33,548 bases of DNA. Source: Herbiconiux sp. (GTDB lineage Bacteria > Actinomycetota > Actinomycetes > Actinomycetales > Microbacteriaceae). Both the position numbers and the translations under genes were made by a program. The DNA is taken from positions 1-33,548 of the forward strand of contig NZ_JAHFUY010000046.1 of assembly GCF_023264895.1 (NCBI RefSeq), given 5' to 3'. Of the stretch, positions 6,951-13,888 are shown piece by piece; the stretch's first letter is position 1, and every line of letters begins with the position of its first letter. The notes under the pieces are model-generated. The model searched no databases. It worked only from the letters and a program-made list of their open reading frames with translations, and was not told the origin of the DNA.

Positions 6951-7769
6951 TTACTCCGTCGGGGCGGAGGGTTCTCTGTAGACCGCGTTCCGGTCGACCT
7001 CGCGGTAGACCGTCGGCGCGACGGGGTGCTCGATCTCCTCGGCCAGGTGACCGAGGAGGCCGGCGGTGCGGGCGAGCAGCGCGAAGCCGCGCAGGAGCTC
7101 GACCGGCAGACCGGCGTCGGCGAGAGCGGCTCCGGCGACGCCGGCTCCGTTCAGCGGAAGGGTGCGGCCGATGATGTCGGGGTGCACGCGGCCGATGGCC
7201 TCGAACAGCTCGAGGTAGGGGCCCTTGACCCCGGCCTCGGCGGCGATGCCGATGATCACCGGGGTGCGGGGGTCGCCCTGCTTGTGCACCGGATGGCCGA
7301 GCCCCGGCACCGTGCCGCCGGTCGCGGCCGTCGCGGTGATCGCGGCGCGGGCCGCGTCGTCCCAGTCGGCCGCGGTGAAGGCGGTCGTGTCGCCGAGGGT
7401 CGACAGCACGCCCTGGAGGTAGAGCCCGGTGTCCTCGGTCACGCCGAGGAAGCGGGATCCGCCGCCCAGGAGGCCCGCCGCGAGGGCTCCCTGCAGCGAG
7501 TCGGGGGCGCTGTAGTAGGTGAGGCGCGCGGCGATCGCGGTGGGGGTGAAGCCGTGGTCGGCGAGCGAGACGAGCACCGCCTCGAACACGCGCAGCTGGC
7601 CGGGTGTCGGGCGGCGGCGGGCCACCAGGAGGTAGGCGAGCTCGCCGAAGCCGATCTGCCCGATGAGCTCGCCGGCCAGGTCGTGGCCGAGGAGGGAGAT
7701 GGAGTCGGCGTCGCTCGTGCCGATGCTCGTGGGGTACTCGGGGCGGTCGTGGTCGGGGCGGTCAGGCAC
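6951..7769 (-). CDS. Citrate-synthase-fold citryl-CoA lyase-like protein
   Basis: The protein is 272 residues, far shorter than citrate synthase (about 370-430) and similar to the lyase module of ATP-citrate lyase. The start is GTG (7767-7769) behind GAGGAGG; it overlaps the end of the CaiB gene by 8 bp. The citrate-synthase signature GLGHPVHKQGDPR holds the conserved active-site His (159). The ISLLGHDLAGELIGQIGFGE and PLNGAGVAGAALADAG segments fit the family. Such short proteins are usually named citryl-CoA lyases and would cleave a 3-hydroxy-3-carboxyacyl-CoA to an acyl-CoA and a 2-oxoacid, or run in reverse. Its direct coupling to a CaiB-type CoA-transferase suggests that partner makes its CoA thioester. 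Its place in an aromatic operon is unusual. Confidence 0.75.
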   Translation of the reverse strand: MPDRPDHDRPEYPTSIGTSDADSISLLGHDLAGELIGQIGFGELAYLLVARRRPTPGQLRVFEAVLVSLADHGFTPTAIAARLTYYSAPDSLQGALAAGLLGGGSRFLGVTEDTGLYLQGVLSTLGDTTAFTAADWDDAARAAITATAATGGTVPGLGHPVHKQGDPRTPVIIGIAAEAGVKGPYLELFEAIGRVHPDIIGRTLPLNGAGVAGAALADAGLPVELLRGFALLARTAGLLGHLAEEIEHPVAPTVYREVDRNAVYREPSAPTE

Positions 7770-8997
7770 GGGGGGCCTCCTCCTCGGTCAGCCAGGCGCG
7801 CACGGCGTCGTCGTGCTCGCCGAGAGCGGGCGGCGGGGCCGCGTGGCGAGCCGGGGTGCGGGAGAACGCGATCGGGTTGCGGATGACGGGCACCGCGTGC
7901 TCGCCGTCGCCCACGGTCACCACCGGATCGAGACCGAGGCGCTCGGCGAGCGCGATCCCGCCGTCGATCGTGTTGATGGGCCCGCACGGCACGCCCGCCT
8001 CGGTGAGCCGCTCGAACCAGTCGGCGACGGTGCGCTCGGCGAGGGCCCCGACGAGCAGCGGCCGGAGCTCGGCACGGTTGCGGTTGCGGTCCTCGGTGCG
8101 GGCGAAACGGGGGTCGTCGGCGAGGGCAGGGAGCCCGAGGGCGGTGGCGAGCCGGCCGAACTGGCCGTCGTTGGCGGCCACGACGATGAGCTCGCCATCC
8201 TGGGTCGGCAGCGGCTCGTAGGGGAACAGGCTCGGATGCGCGTTGCCCATGCGGAACGGCACGGTTCCGGCAGCGACCACGGTGGAGCTGTGGTTGGCCA
8301 TGGCGGCGAGGGCGGTCGAGAGGAGGTTGACCTCGATGTGCTGACCCTCGCCGTGTTTGCCGTCACCGTGCTCTCGGTCGTCGGTGCTGTCGCGGTGGCG
8401 GAGGGCGGCGAGGACGCCGACGACCGCGTTCAGGCCGGTCATCACGTCGAACACCGAGACGCCGCTGCGGTAGGCGGGGCCGTCGGCGTCGCCCGTGAGG
8501 CTCATGAGGCCCGAGGCCGCCTGCACGATGAGGTCGTAGCCGGGCAGCGCGGCGCCGCCCGCCGTGCCGAAGCCGCTGATGGAGGCGTAGACGACAGCGG
8601 GGTTGGTGGCGGCGACGGAGTCGTAGTCGAGGCCGAAGCGGGCGAGACCGCCCGGCCGGAAGTTCTCGATCACCACGTCGGCCCGCCGCGCGAGCTCCTG
8701 CGCCAGGGCGCGGTCGGCCTCGTCGCCGAAGTCGAGCACCACCGAGCTCTTGCCGCGGTTGACGCCGAGGTAGTAGGTCGAGACGCCGTCGCGCTCGGGC
8801 GGGGCCCAGGAGCGGGTCTCGTCGCCGGCCGGGCTCTCGACCTTCACCACGCGGGCGCCGAGGTCGGCGAGCAGCTGGGTGGCGTAGGGGCCTGCGAGCA
8901 CGCGCGAGAAGTCGGCGACCAGGATGCCGTCGAGAGCCCCGGGCGTGGGGGCGCCGCCCTCCGCGGGCAGGGCGGGCCGGCCGTCCTGCGCCGTCAC
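7762..8997 (-). CDS. CaiB/BaiF (class III) CoA-transferase
   Basis: The protein is 411 residues. A GTG at 8995-8997 follows GGGGAGGCGACG and overlaps the IclR stop (GTGA). Family hallmarks are LVADFSRVLAGPYATQLLAD near residue 30, ENFRPGGLARFGLD (111-124) and the catalytic aspartate in LPGYDLIVQAASG (Asp155). The large domain ends with the GVPCGPINT signature. Class III enzymes move CoA between carboxylic acids through an aspartyl-CoA thioester and often act on unusual acids. Because the operon already has a class I 3-oxoacid CoA-transferase, this one likely serves a second acid, and the overlapping lyase gene suggests a citryl-like acid. A His/Asp/Gly-rich insert (TDDREHGDGKHGEGQH) lies about residues 203-218. 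Confidence 0.9.
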   Translation of the reverse strand: MTAQDGRPALPAEGGAPTPGALDGILVADFSRVLAGPYATQLLADLGARVVKVESPAGDETRSWAPPERDGVSTYYLGVNRGKSSVVLDFGDEADRALAQELARRADVVIENFRPGGLARFGLDYDSVAATNPAVVYASISGFGTAGGAALPGYDLIVQAASGLMSLTGDADGPAYRSGVSVFDVMTGLNAVVGVLAALRHRDSTDDREHGDGKHGEGQHIEVNLLSTALAAMANHSSTVVAAGTVPFRMGNAHPSLFPYEPLPTQDGELIVVAANDGQFGRLATALGLPALADDPRFARTEDRNRNRAELRPLLVGALAERTVADWFERLTEAGVPCGPINTIDGGIALAERLGLDPVVTVGDGEHAVPVIRNPIAFSRTPARHAAPPPALGEHDDAVRAWLTEEEAPRA

Positions 8998-9857
8998 CGT
9001 CGCCTCCCCAGTCGCGTGAGCTCGAGGTCGGCCCCGATGGCGTCGGCCGCCGCCACGAGGGCGGGGGCGAAGTCGGCCTCGATCCGCTCGATCGTGGCCA
9101 CGCCCACCGTGGTCGAGACGTTGATGGCGGCCACCACCCGGCCGTTCCGGCGCACCGGAGCGGCGATCGAGCGGAGCCCCACCTCGAGCTCCTGGTCGAC
9201 GGCGGCCCAGCCGCGCTCCCGCACGGCGGCGATCTCGGTGCGCAGCACCTCGCGATCCGTGAGCGTCTTCGCCGTGAGGCCCACGGGCTGCACGGCGTCG
9301 AGGAGCCGGTCGAGCTCGGGCTCGGGGAGGCCCGCGAGCAGCACGCGGCCCATCGAGGTGGCGTAGGCGGGGAAGCGCGTGCCGACGGTGATGGCCACGG
9401 CCATGATGCGCCGCACGGGCACGCGGGCCACGTAGACGATGTCGCCGCCGTCGAGCACCGAGGCCGAGGTCGACTCGCCGAGCTCGTGCGCGAGCTGCTC
9501 GAGGTGCGGGAGCGCGACCTCGGGCAGGGTGAGCGCGCTGAGATAGCCGAAGCCGAGCTCGAGCACGCGCGGCGTGAGCGAGAACTGCTTGCCGTCGGTG
9601 CGCACGTAGCCGAGCTCCACGAGGGTGAGGAGGAAGCGGCGGGCGGTGGCGCGCGTGAGGCCGGTGCCGCGGGCGACGTCGCTGAGCGTCTGCACGGGCA
9701 GGTCGGCGGTGAAGGCCTTGATCACCTCGAGGCCGCGCGCGAGCGACTGCACGTACTGCTCCCCCGGCACGCGGGCGCCCGGGTCGCCCGCACGATCGGC
9801 GGGATCGGCAGCACCGGCAGCGGCACCGGCGCCGGCGGCGGTCTCCACGGCGCTCAT
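8994..9857 (-). CDS. IclR-family regulator (PcaR/PobR-like)
   Basis: The protein is 287 residues. An Ala/Gly/Asp-rich leader of about 30 residues precedes the typical start YVQSLARGLEVIKAF. A winged helix follows: LSDVARGTGLTRATARRFLLTLVELGYV. The C-terminal IclR effector domain includes GESTSASVLDGGDIVYVARV and GLRSIAAPVRRNGRVVAAINVS. Regulators of this branch control protocatechuate and 3-oxoadipate genes and respond to the pathway acid. It is embedded in the operon, with ATGA overlap to the thiolase and GTGA overlap to the CaiB gene, so it is made with its targets. The palindrome at 12552-12566 is the obvious candidate operator. Confidence 0.92.
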   Translation of the reverse strand: MSAVETAAGAGAAAGAADPADRAGDPGARVPGEQYVQSLARGLEVIKAFTADLPVQTLSDVARGTGLTRATARRFLLTLVELGYVRTDGKQFSLTPRVLELGFGYLSALTLPEVALPHLEQLAHELGESTSASVLDGGDIVYVARVPVRRIMAVAITVGTRFPAYATSMGRVLLAGLPEPELDRLLDAVQPVGLTAKTLTDREVLRTEIAAVRERGWAAVDQELEVGLRSIAAPVRRNGRVVAAINVSTTVGVATIERIEADFAPALVAAADAIGADLELTRLGRRR

Positions 9858-11026
9858 CGCTCGAGCACCACGGCGAGGCCCTGGCCCACGCCGATGCAGA
9901 TGGCGGCCACGGCGACCCCGCCGCCCCGCCGCGCGAGCTCGTGGGCGGCGTGACCGATGATCCGGCCGCCCGATGCGCCGAGCGGGTGCCCGATCGCGAT
10001 CGCGCCACCGTGGATGTTGACCTTCGCCGGATCGAGCTCGGGCCAGAGCTTCAGGCACGCCAGCGACTGCGCCGCGAAGGCCTCGTTGAGCTCCACCACG
10101 TCGACGTCGGCCCAGGTCTTCCCGGCGTTCGCGAGTGCCCGGTTCGCGGCCTCGACGGGCCCGATGCCGAACATGTCCGGGTCGACCGCCGCGACCCCGC
10201 GCCCGATGATGCGGGCGAGCGGCTCGGCGTCGATGGGGGCGTCCTCGGCCCCCACGATCACCATCGAGGCGCCGTCGTTCAGCGGCGACGCGTTGCCGGC
10301 CGTGATGGTGCCCTCCGGCCGGAACGCCGGCTTGAGCCCCGCGAGCGACTCCACGGTCGAGTCGGGGCGGATGCCCTCGTCGCGTGCGAGGTCGACCCCG
10401 GGCACGGCCACCATCTCGCCGTCGTACATCCCGGCGTCCCAGGCCGCTGCGGCCGCCACATGGCTCGCCGCCGCGAACGCGTCCTGCTCCTCGCGGGTGA
10501 TGCCGTGCTTCTCGGCCAGCAGCTCGTTCGACTCGCCGAGCGAGATCGTCCACTCCTTCGGCATCCGCTTGTTCACGAGTCGCCAGCCCAGCGTGGTCGA
10601 GTGCAGCGTCTCGTTGCCGGCCGGGTAGCCGCGCTCGGGCTTCTGCAGCACCCACGGGGCCCGGCTCATCGACTCCACGCCGCCCGCCAGCACGAGGCGG
10701 GAGTCGCCGGACTCGATCGCACGGCTCGCATCCATGACGGCCTGCAGGCTCGATCCGCAGAGCCGGTTGACGGTCACGCCGGGCACCGAGGTGGGGAGCC
10801 CGGCGAGCAGCACAGCCATGCGCGCGACGTCGCGGTTGTCCTCGCCGGCCTGGTTCGCCGCTCCGGCCACGACGTCGTCGATGAGTGCGGGGTCGAGCTC
10901 CGGATGCCGGTCGAGCACACCGCGCACCACCGTGGCGAGCAGGTCGTCGGGCCGCACGCCCGCCAGGGCCTTGCCGAACCGGCCGAACGGCGTGCGCACG
11001 GCGTCGTAGACGAAACTCGCGGTCAT
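9854..11026 (-). CDS. pcaF: 3-oxoadipyl-CoA thiolase-type acetyl-CoA acyltransferase
   Basis: The protein is 390 residues from the ATG at 11024-11026, overlapping the CoA-transferase B stop (ATGA). It has a complete thiolase active site: Cys90 in NRLCGSS, the NEAFAAQS block, His347 in GGAIAIGHPLGASG and Cys377 in CIGVGQG, essentially the same spacing as biosynthetic thiolase. The internal segment HSTTLGWRLVNKRMP matches the DTT-x-GWR-x-VN segment of PcaF/PaaJ 3-oxoadipyl-CoA thiolases. The reaction would be 3-oxoadipyl-CoA plus CoA to succinyl-CoA plus acetyl-CoA, the last step of the pathway. The specific substrate is inferred from context; the class is certain. Confidence 0.92.
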   Translation of the reverse strand: MTASFVYDAVRTPFGRFGKALAGVRPDDLLATVVRGVLDRHPELDPALIDDVVAGAANQAGEDNRDVARMAVLLAGLPTSVPGVTVNRLCGSSLQAVMDASRAIESGDSRLVLAGGVESMSRAPWVLQKPERGYPAGNETLHSTTLGWRLVNKRMPKEWTISLGESNELLAEKHGITREEQDAFAAASHVAAAAAWDAGMYDGEMVAVPGVDLARDEGIRPDSTVESLAGLKPAFRPEGTITAGNASPLNDGASMVIVGAEDAPIDAEPLARIIGRGVAAVDPDMFGIGPVEAANRALANAGKTWADVDVVELNEAFAAQSLACLKLWPELDPAKVNIHGGAIAIGHPLGASGGRIIGHAAHELARRGGGVAVAAICIGVGQGLAVVLER

Positions 11027-11808
11027 GATCGCATCCCCTTGGTGTCGTCGCTGCCGCGGTGGCCCTCGCCGTCGTGGCCGGTCGCATCCTGAAGCTCCAG
11101 GCCGGTGAGCCCACGAAGCTCGTCGAGGGTCGTGTCGCCGAAGACCTCGGTCACGGCGAGCCCGGCGGCGGTCACGTCGAACACCGCCCGGTCGGTGTAG
11201 ACCCGGCTCACGCAGGCGACGCCGGTGAGCGGATAGGTGCACGCGGCGACGAGCTTCGACCCGCCGTCGCGGGTGAGCAGATCCGTCATCACCCAGACGC
11301 TCTTGGCGCCGATCGCGAGGTCCATCGCCCCGCCGACCGCCGGGATCGCCCCGGGAGCGCCGGTGTGCCAGTTCGCGAGGTCGCCGCGTTCGGAGACCTG
11401 GAAGGCGCCGAGCACGCAGATGTCCAGGTGCCCGCCGCGCATCATGCCGAACGAGTCGGCGTGATGGAAGTAGGAGGCGCCCGGAAGCTCGGTCACGGGC
11501 TGCTTGCCGGCGTTCATGAGGTCGGGGTCGACGAGGCCGGGCTCGGGAGCCGGGCCCATGCCGAGCATGCCGTTCTCGGTGTGCAGGATGATCTCGAGCC
11601 CCGCGGGAAGGGCGTCGGCGATGAGGGTGGGGGCGCCGATGCCGAGGTTCACGATCGCGCCCTCGGGGATGTCCTGGGCGATGCGCGCCGCCAGGGCACG
11701 CCGGTCGAGGCCGGGTCGGTCAGGGGCGGGCCGGTCGAGGCCGGGCCGGTCAGGGGTGGGCCGGTCGAGGCCGGGCCCATCGAGGGCGCCGCGGTCGAGG
11801 CCGCTCAT
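11023..11808 (-). CDS. pcaJ: 3-oxoacid CoA-transferase, subunit B (3-oxoadipate type)
   Basis: The protein is 261 residues from the ATG at 11806-11808, overlapping the subunit A stop (ATGA). The class I CoA-transferase core runs from ARIAQDIPEGAIVNLGIGAP. The catalytic glutamate is in HTENGMLGMGP (Glu78), followed by HADSFGMMRGGHLD and DLLTRDGGSKLV. The N-terminus is extended by about 30 residues made of LDRPxPDRPG repeats that the family lacks; their DNA is a 30-bp tandem array. Translation could instead begin inside the array, but no alternative start with a better ribosome site is evident. With subunit A it would move CoA from succinyl-CoA to 3-oxoadipate. Confidence 0.9.
   Translation of the reverse strand: MSGLDRGALDGPGLDRPTPDRPGLDRPAPDRPGLDRRALAARIAQDIPEGAIVNLGIGAPTLIADALPAGLEIILHTENGMLGMGPAPEPGLVDPDLMNAGKQPVTELPGASYFHHADSFGMMRGGHLDICVLGAFQVSERGDLANWHTGAPGAIPAVGGAMDLAIGAKSVWVMTDLLTRDGGSKLVAACTYPLTGVACVSRVYTDRAVFDVTAAGLAVTEVFGDTTLDELRGLTGLELQDATGHDGEGHRGSDDTKGMRS
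11701..11805 (-). repeat. 30-bp tandem repeats at the 5' end of the CoA-transferase B gene
   Basis: Units begin at 11701, 11731 and 11761, with a partial fourth at 11791. Each opens with CCGGTCGAGGCCGGG (or a close variant) and ends with a TCAGGGGYGGG-like block. The first two units differ at few positions and the third is diverged at its end. The period is a multiple of three, so each unit adds ten residues (PGLDRPxPDR) to the protein N-terminus. Copy-number change would lengthen or shorten the protein without a frameshift. Confidence 0.85.
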
Positions 11809-12536
11809 GCGGGTGCCCCCACGAACTCGCCGTCGCGGAGCCAGGGCCGCTCCCCCACCTCGACCACGCGGTCGACGAAGATGCCCGGGGTCACGACGGC
11901 CTCGGGGTCGAGGGCGCCCAGCTCCACGACCTCGTCGACCTGCACGACGGTGGTGCGTGCCGCAGCCGCCATGAGCGGACCGAAGTTGCGGGCGGTGCGG
12001 CGGTAGACGAGGTTGCCCCAGCGGTCGGCGCGGTAGGCCGAGATGAGGGCGACGTCGGCGCGCAGCGGGTATTCGAGGATGTAGTCGCGGCCGTCGATGG
12101 TGCGCGCCTCCTTGCCCTCGGCCACCGTGGTGCCGACGCCGGTGGGGGTGAAGAACGCGCCGATGCCGGCTCCGGCGGCGCGGATGCGTTCGGCGAGGTT
12201 GCCCTGCGGCACGAGCTCGAGCTCCACCTCGCCGGCGCGGTAGGCGGCGTCGAAGGCGTGCGAGTCGGCCTGGCGGGGGAAGGAGCACACGACGCGCCGA
12301 ACCCGGCCTGCGGTGATGAGTGCCGCGATGCCGGTGTCGCCGTTGCCGGCGTTGTTGCTCACGATCGTGAGGTCGGAGGCGCCCTGGGCGATGAGGGCGT
12401 CGATGAGCTCCACCGGCTGGCCGGCGGCACCGAAGCCGCCGATCATGACGGTCGCGCCGTCGCCCACGTCGGCGATCGCCTCGCTCGCATCGGCTCTCAG
12501 CTTTGAGATCACAGCCACCTCGAAAGTGTTCGTCAT
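11805..12536 (-). CDS. pcaI: 3-oxoacid CoA-transferase, subunit A (3-oxoadipate type)
   Basis: The protein is 243 residues from the ATG at 12534-12536. An ATG 18 bases earlier (12554) would leave a leader of only a few bases and lies in the palindrome, so the later start is preferred; no strong ribosome site is visible for either. Family features are DGATVMIGGFGAAGQPVEL near residue 30, TIVSNNAGNGDTGIAAL, and GAFFTPTGVGTTVAEGKE. The C-terminal block GVTPGIFVDRVV-type appears as VVTPGIFVDRVVEV. It is the first gene of the operon and pairs with subunit B (4-bp overlap). PcaI/CatI-type activity is the likely role given the maleylacetate reductase and thiolase. Confidence 0.9.
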   Translation of the reverse strand: MTNTFEVAVISKLRADASEAIADVGDGATVMIGGFGAAGQPVELIDALIAQGASDLTIVSNNAGNGDTGIAALITAGRVRRVVCSFPRQADSHAFDAAYRAGEVELELVPQGNLAERIRAAGAGIGAFFTPTGVGTTVAEGKEARTIDGRDYILEYPLRADVALISAYRADRWGNLVYRRTARNFGPLMAAAARTTVVQVDEVVELGALDPEAVVTPGIFVDRVVEVGERPWLRDGEFVGAPA

Positions 12537-12551
12537 GCGAACACTCGTACG

Positions 12552-12572
12552 CATGTTGACAACATGGTTATA
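12552..12572 (-). promoter_or_regulatory. Operon promoter -10 and palindromic operator
   Basis: CATGTTG-a-CAACATG at 12552-12566 is a perfect 7-bp inverted repeat. Directly upstream on the minus strand is TATAAC (12567-12572), a good -10 box, with a loose TCTTGA about 16 bp further up. The transcription start would fall at about 12559-12560, in the palindrome, leaving a leader of some 24 bases to the preferred ATG. Such placement suits a repressor. The IclR protein of the operon is the natural candidate ligand. The sequence symmetry is observed; binding is inferred. Confidence 0.65.
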
Positions 12573-12725
12573 CACGCTGCAACAAAAATCAAGAGCCGAC
12601 CCAAGAATCCATGGCGTCGCACATCTTCTACAGGATGCGGCGGCGCCGGTAAAGGCCCGCGACGATTCCCGCCCGACGACGGATCGTGGGACGGATCGTG
12701 AAAGACCGAGGGAGGGGCTTCGAGC

Positions 12726-12998
12726 ATGGCGATGCGGGTGGTCATGCCGCGGGAGGTGCGGCGCCGGCGCGCGTTCGCGGTGATGTGGCTGATGTGGAGC
12801 CGCCGAGGCTACTCGTGTCGGCCCTGCCCCGGCAGCGCCGCGAAGCGGGGCTGGGTGGTCGTGGAATTCTGGATCGAGGCGCCCACCGCCTCGGTCGACA
12901 CGTTCGCCTCCTACGAGTGGGAGCTCGACGACGCCCTCCTCGGCCTCAGGGTGCGAGCCGACTTCCGCCGCCGCGGCTCACGCCTCGACGGGGGCTGA
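12726..12998 (+). CDS. Small hypothetical protein
   Basis: The protein is 90 residues from an ATG with GGGAGGGG eight to nine bases upstream. It starts with a basic region (MAMRVVMPREVRRRRAF), has a short hydrophobic or Trp-rich stretch (VMWLMWSRRGYSC), and a more ordered second half (WVVVEFWIEAP, then FASYEWELDDALLGLRVRADF). I do not recognise a family. It is divergent from the catabolic operon and convergent with GntR-1. An 11-bp direct repeat GACGGATCGTG (12678-12688, 12690-12700) lies in its upstream region. The strong ribosome site favours a real gene, but composition alone in GC-rich DNA is weak evidence. Confidence 0.5.
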   Translation: MAMRVVMPREVRRRRAFAVMWLMWSRRGYSCRPCPGSAAKRGWVVVEFWIEAPTASVDTFASYEWELDDALLGLRVRADFRRRGSRLDGG

Positions 12999-13032
12999 CG
13001 ACCCAGGCCACCGCGCGACGCAGTTGAGGCCT

Positions 13033-13047
13033 CACCTGGCTCAGGTG
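13033..13047 (-). terminator. Small hairpin overlapping the GntR-1 stop codon
   Basis: CACCTG-gct-CAGGTG forms a 6-bp stem with a 3-base loop at the 3' end of GntR-1. It sits between two convergent genes. There is no T-tract, so it is at best a weak terminator or an mRNA 3'-end stabiliser. Confidence 0.3.
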
Positions 13048-13826
13048 GCGGCGATGTTCACCTCGAGCGGCACGATCTCGGTGAGCACCCAGGTCTCGTA
13101 GTAGTCGAAGCGGGTCGAGTCCTTCGCCCACGACAACGACCCCACCCGCAGGACGGGTTCGTCTCTGCCGACCCCGAGGGCGGCGGCGATGTCTGGCGGG
13201 GTGCGCAGGGCATGGATGACTCGCCGTGCGCCAGCCGTCACGAAGCCCGCGCCACGCAGCGCCTGGTTCACCGATCCGGAACCGTCCAGGACGTCGTCGG
13301 CGCGGGAGACGACGCGTCCGCTCGCTCCCGGGAACCAGTTCGTGCTGAACATGGCGGATCGCCCCTCGAGCGAGCGCACCCGCACGAGCTCGAAGACCTC
13401 CTCCTCCGGCCCCACCTGGAGGAGCTGGGCCACGCGCTCGGGCGGAACGGCGAACCGGGCACCGAGCACCGTCGTCTCGATCCCGACCTGTCCGTGCTGA
13501 AGCTGGGACTCCAGGAACCCCTGCGGATCCTGGATGGTCCAGCCCGAGGATTCCGTCGGGGTCGTCGCGAACACGCCCCGCCGCGGCACCCGGCGCGCGT
13601 AGCCCTCGGACTCGAGCTTCTGGAACGTCTGCCGCACGGTGGCACGGGAGAGGCCGAACTCGCGGCACAGCTCGAGCTCGCTCGGGAGCCGCTCGCCCTC
13701 GGCGATCCGGCCGCCCACCACCTGCTCCCGGAGGATCCCGAACAGCTGCTCGTAGTACGGGACCTCAGAATTCCGCTCGATCACCCGAATCAACGCACCC
13801 TCGCTCGCCTGCTCCAGACCCGTCAT
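13041..13826 (-). CDS. GntR/UTRA (HutC-type) regulator, copy 1
   Basis: The protein is 261 residues from the ATG at 13824-13826; an in-frame TTG nine codons earlier would lie in the proposed operator. VPYYEQLFGILREQV leads into the GntR winged helix (LPSELELCREFGLSRATVRQ, residues 47-66). A UTRA effector domain follows (about 105-255: FELVRVRSLEG, FSTNWFPG, FDYYETWVLTEIVPLEV). UTRA domains sense phosphosugars and related metabolites. It is last in the minus-strand sugar operon. It is strikingly similar to copy 2 at 23721-24512, roughly two-thirds identical along the whole length, so the two regulators bracket the island. The upstream element at 13841-13853 suggests autoregulation. Confidence 0.93.
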   Translation of the reverse strand: MTGLEQASEGALIRVIERNSEVPYYEQLFGILREQVVGGRIAEGERLPSELELCREFGLSRATVRQTFQKLESEGYARRVPRRGVFATTPTESSGWTIQDPQGFLESQLQHGQVGIETTVLGARFAVPPERVAQLLQVGPEEEVFELVRVRSLEGRSAMFSTNWFPGASGRVVSRADDVLDGSGSVNQALRGAGFVTAGARRVIHALRTPPDIAAALGVGRDEPVLRVGSLSWAKDSTRFDYYETWVLTEIVPLEVNIAAT

Positions 13827-13840
13827 GGTAGGCCGTATGG

Positions 13841-13853
13841 ACAGACTAGACAA
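13841..13853. promoter_or_regulatory. Candidate GntR/UTRA operator upstream of GntR-1
   Basis: ACAGACTAGACAA (TTGTCTAGTCTGT on the minus strand) lies 15 bases ahead of the GntR-1 start. It matches ACAGACTCGACAA at 18414-18426 in the divergent sugar promoter at 12 of 13 positions. HutC-type operators often contain a GTCTAG-like core. A shared element in front of the regulator and in front of the cluster's divergent genes is what an autoregulated operator would look like. Confidence 0.5.
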
Positions 13854-13888
13854 CAGTGGTCGCCCGAATGCAGACGTGATGGCGGGGA

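Noticed and set aside
6951-7769. Ordinary citrate or methylcitrate synthase
   Set aside because: The protein is only 272 residues, lacks the usual N-terminal part, and is coupled to a CaiB CoA-transferase.
5229-7886. A very long plus-strand open frame (about 885 codons) opposite the dioxygenase and its neighbours
   Set aside because: It is the antisense of well-supported genes. Its product is Arg/Gly/Val/His-rich with no domain and no ribosome site. Such frames are common in GC-rich DNA.
12533-12745. Short minus-strand open frame upstream of the CoA-transferase A gene
   Set aside because: It covers the operon promoter and palindrome and shares no features with known proteins.
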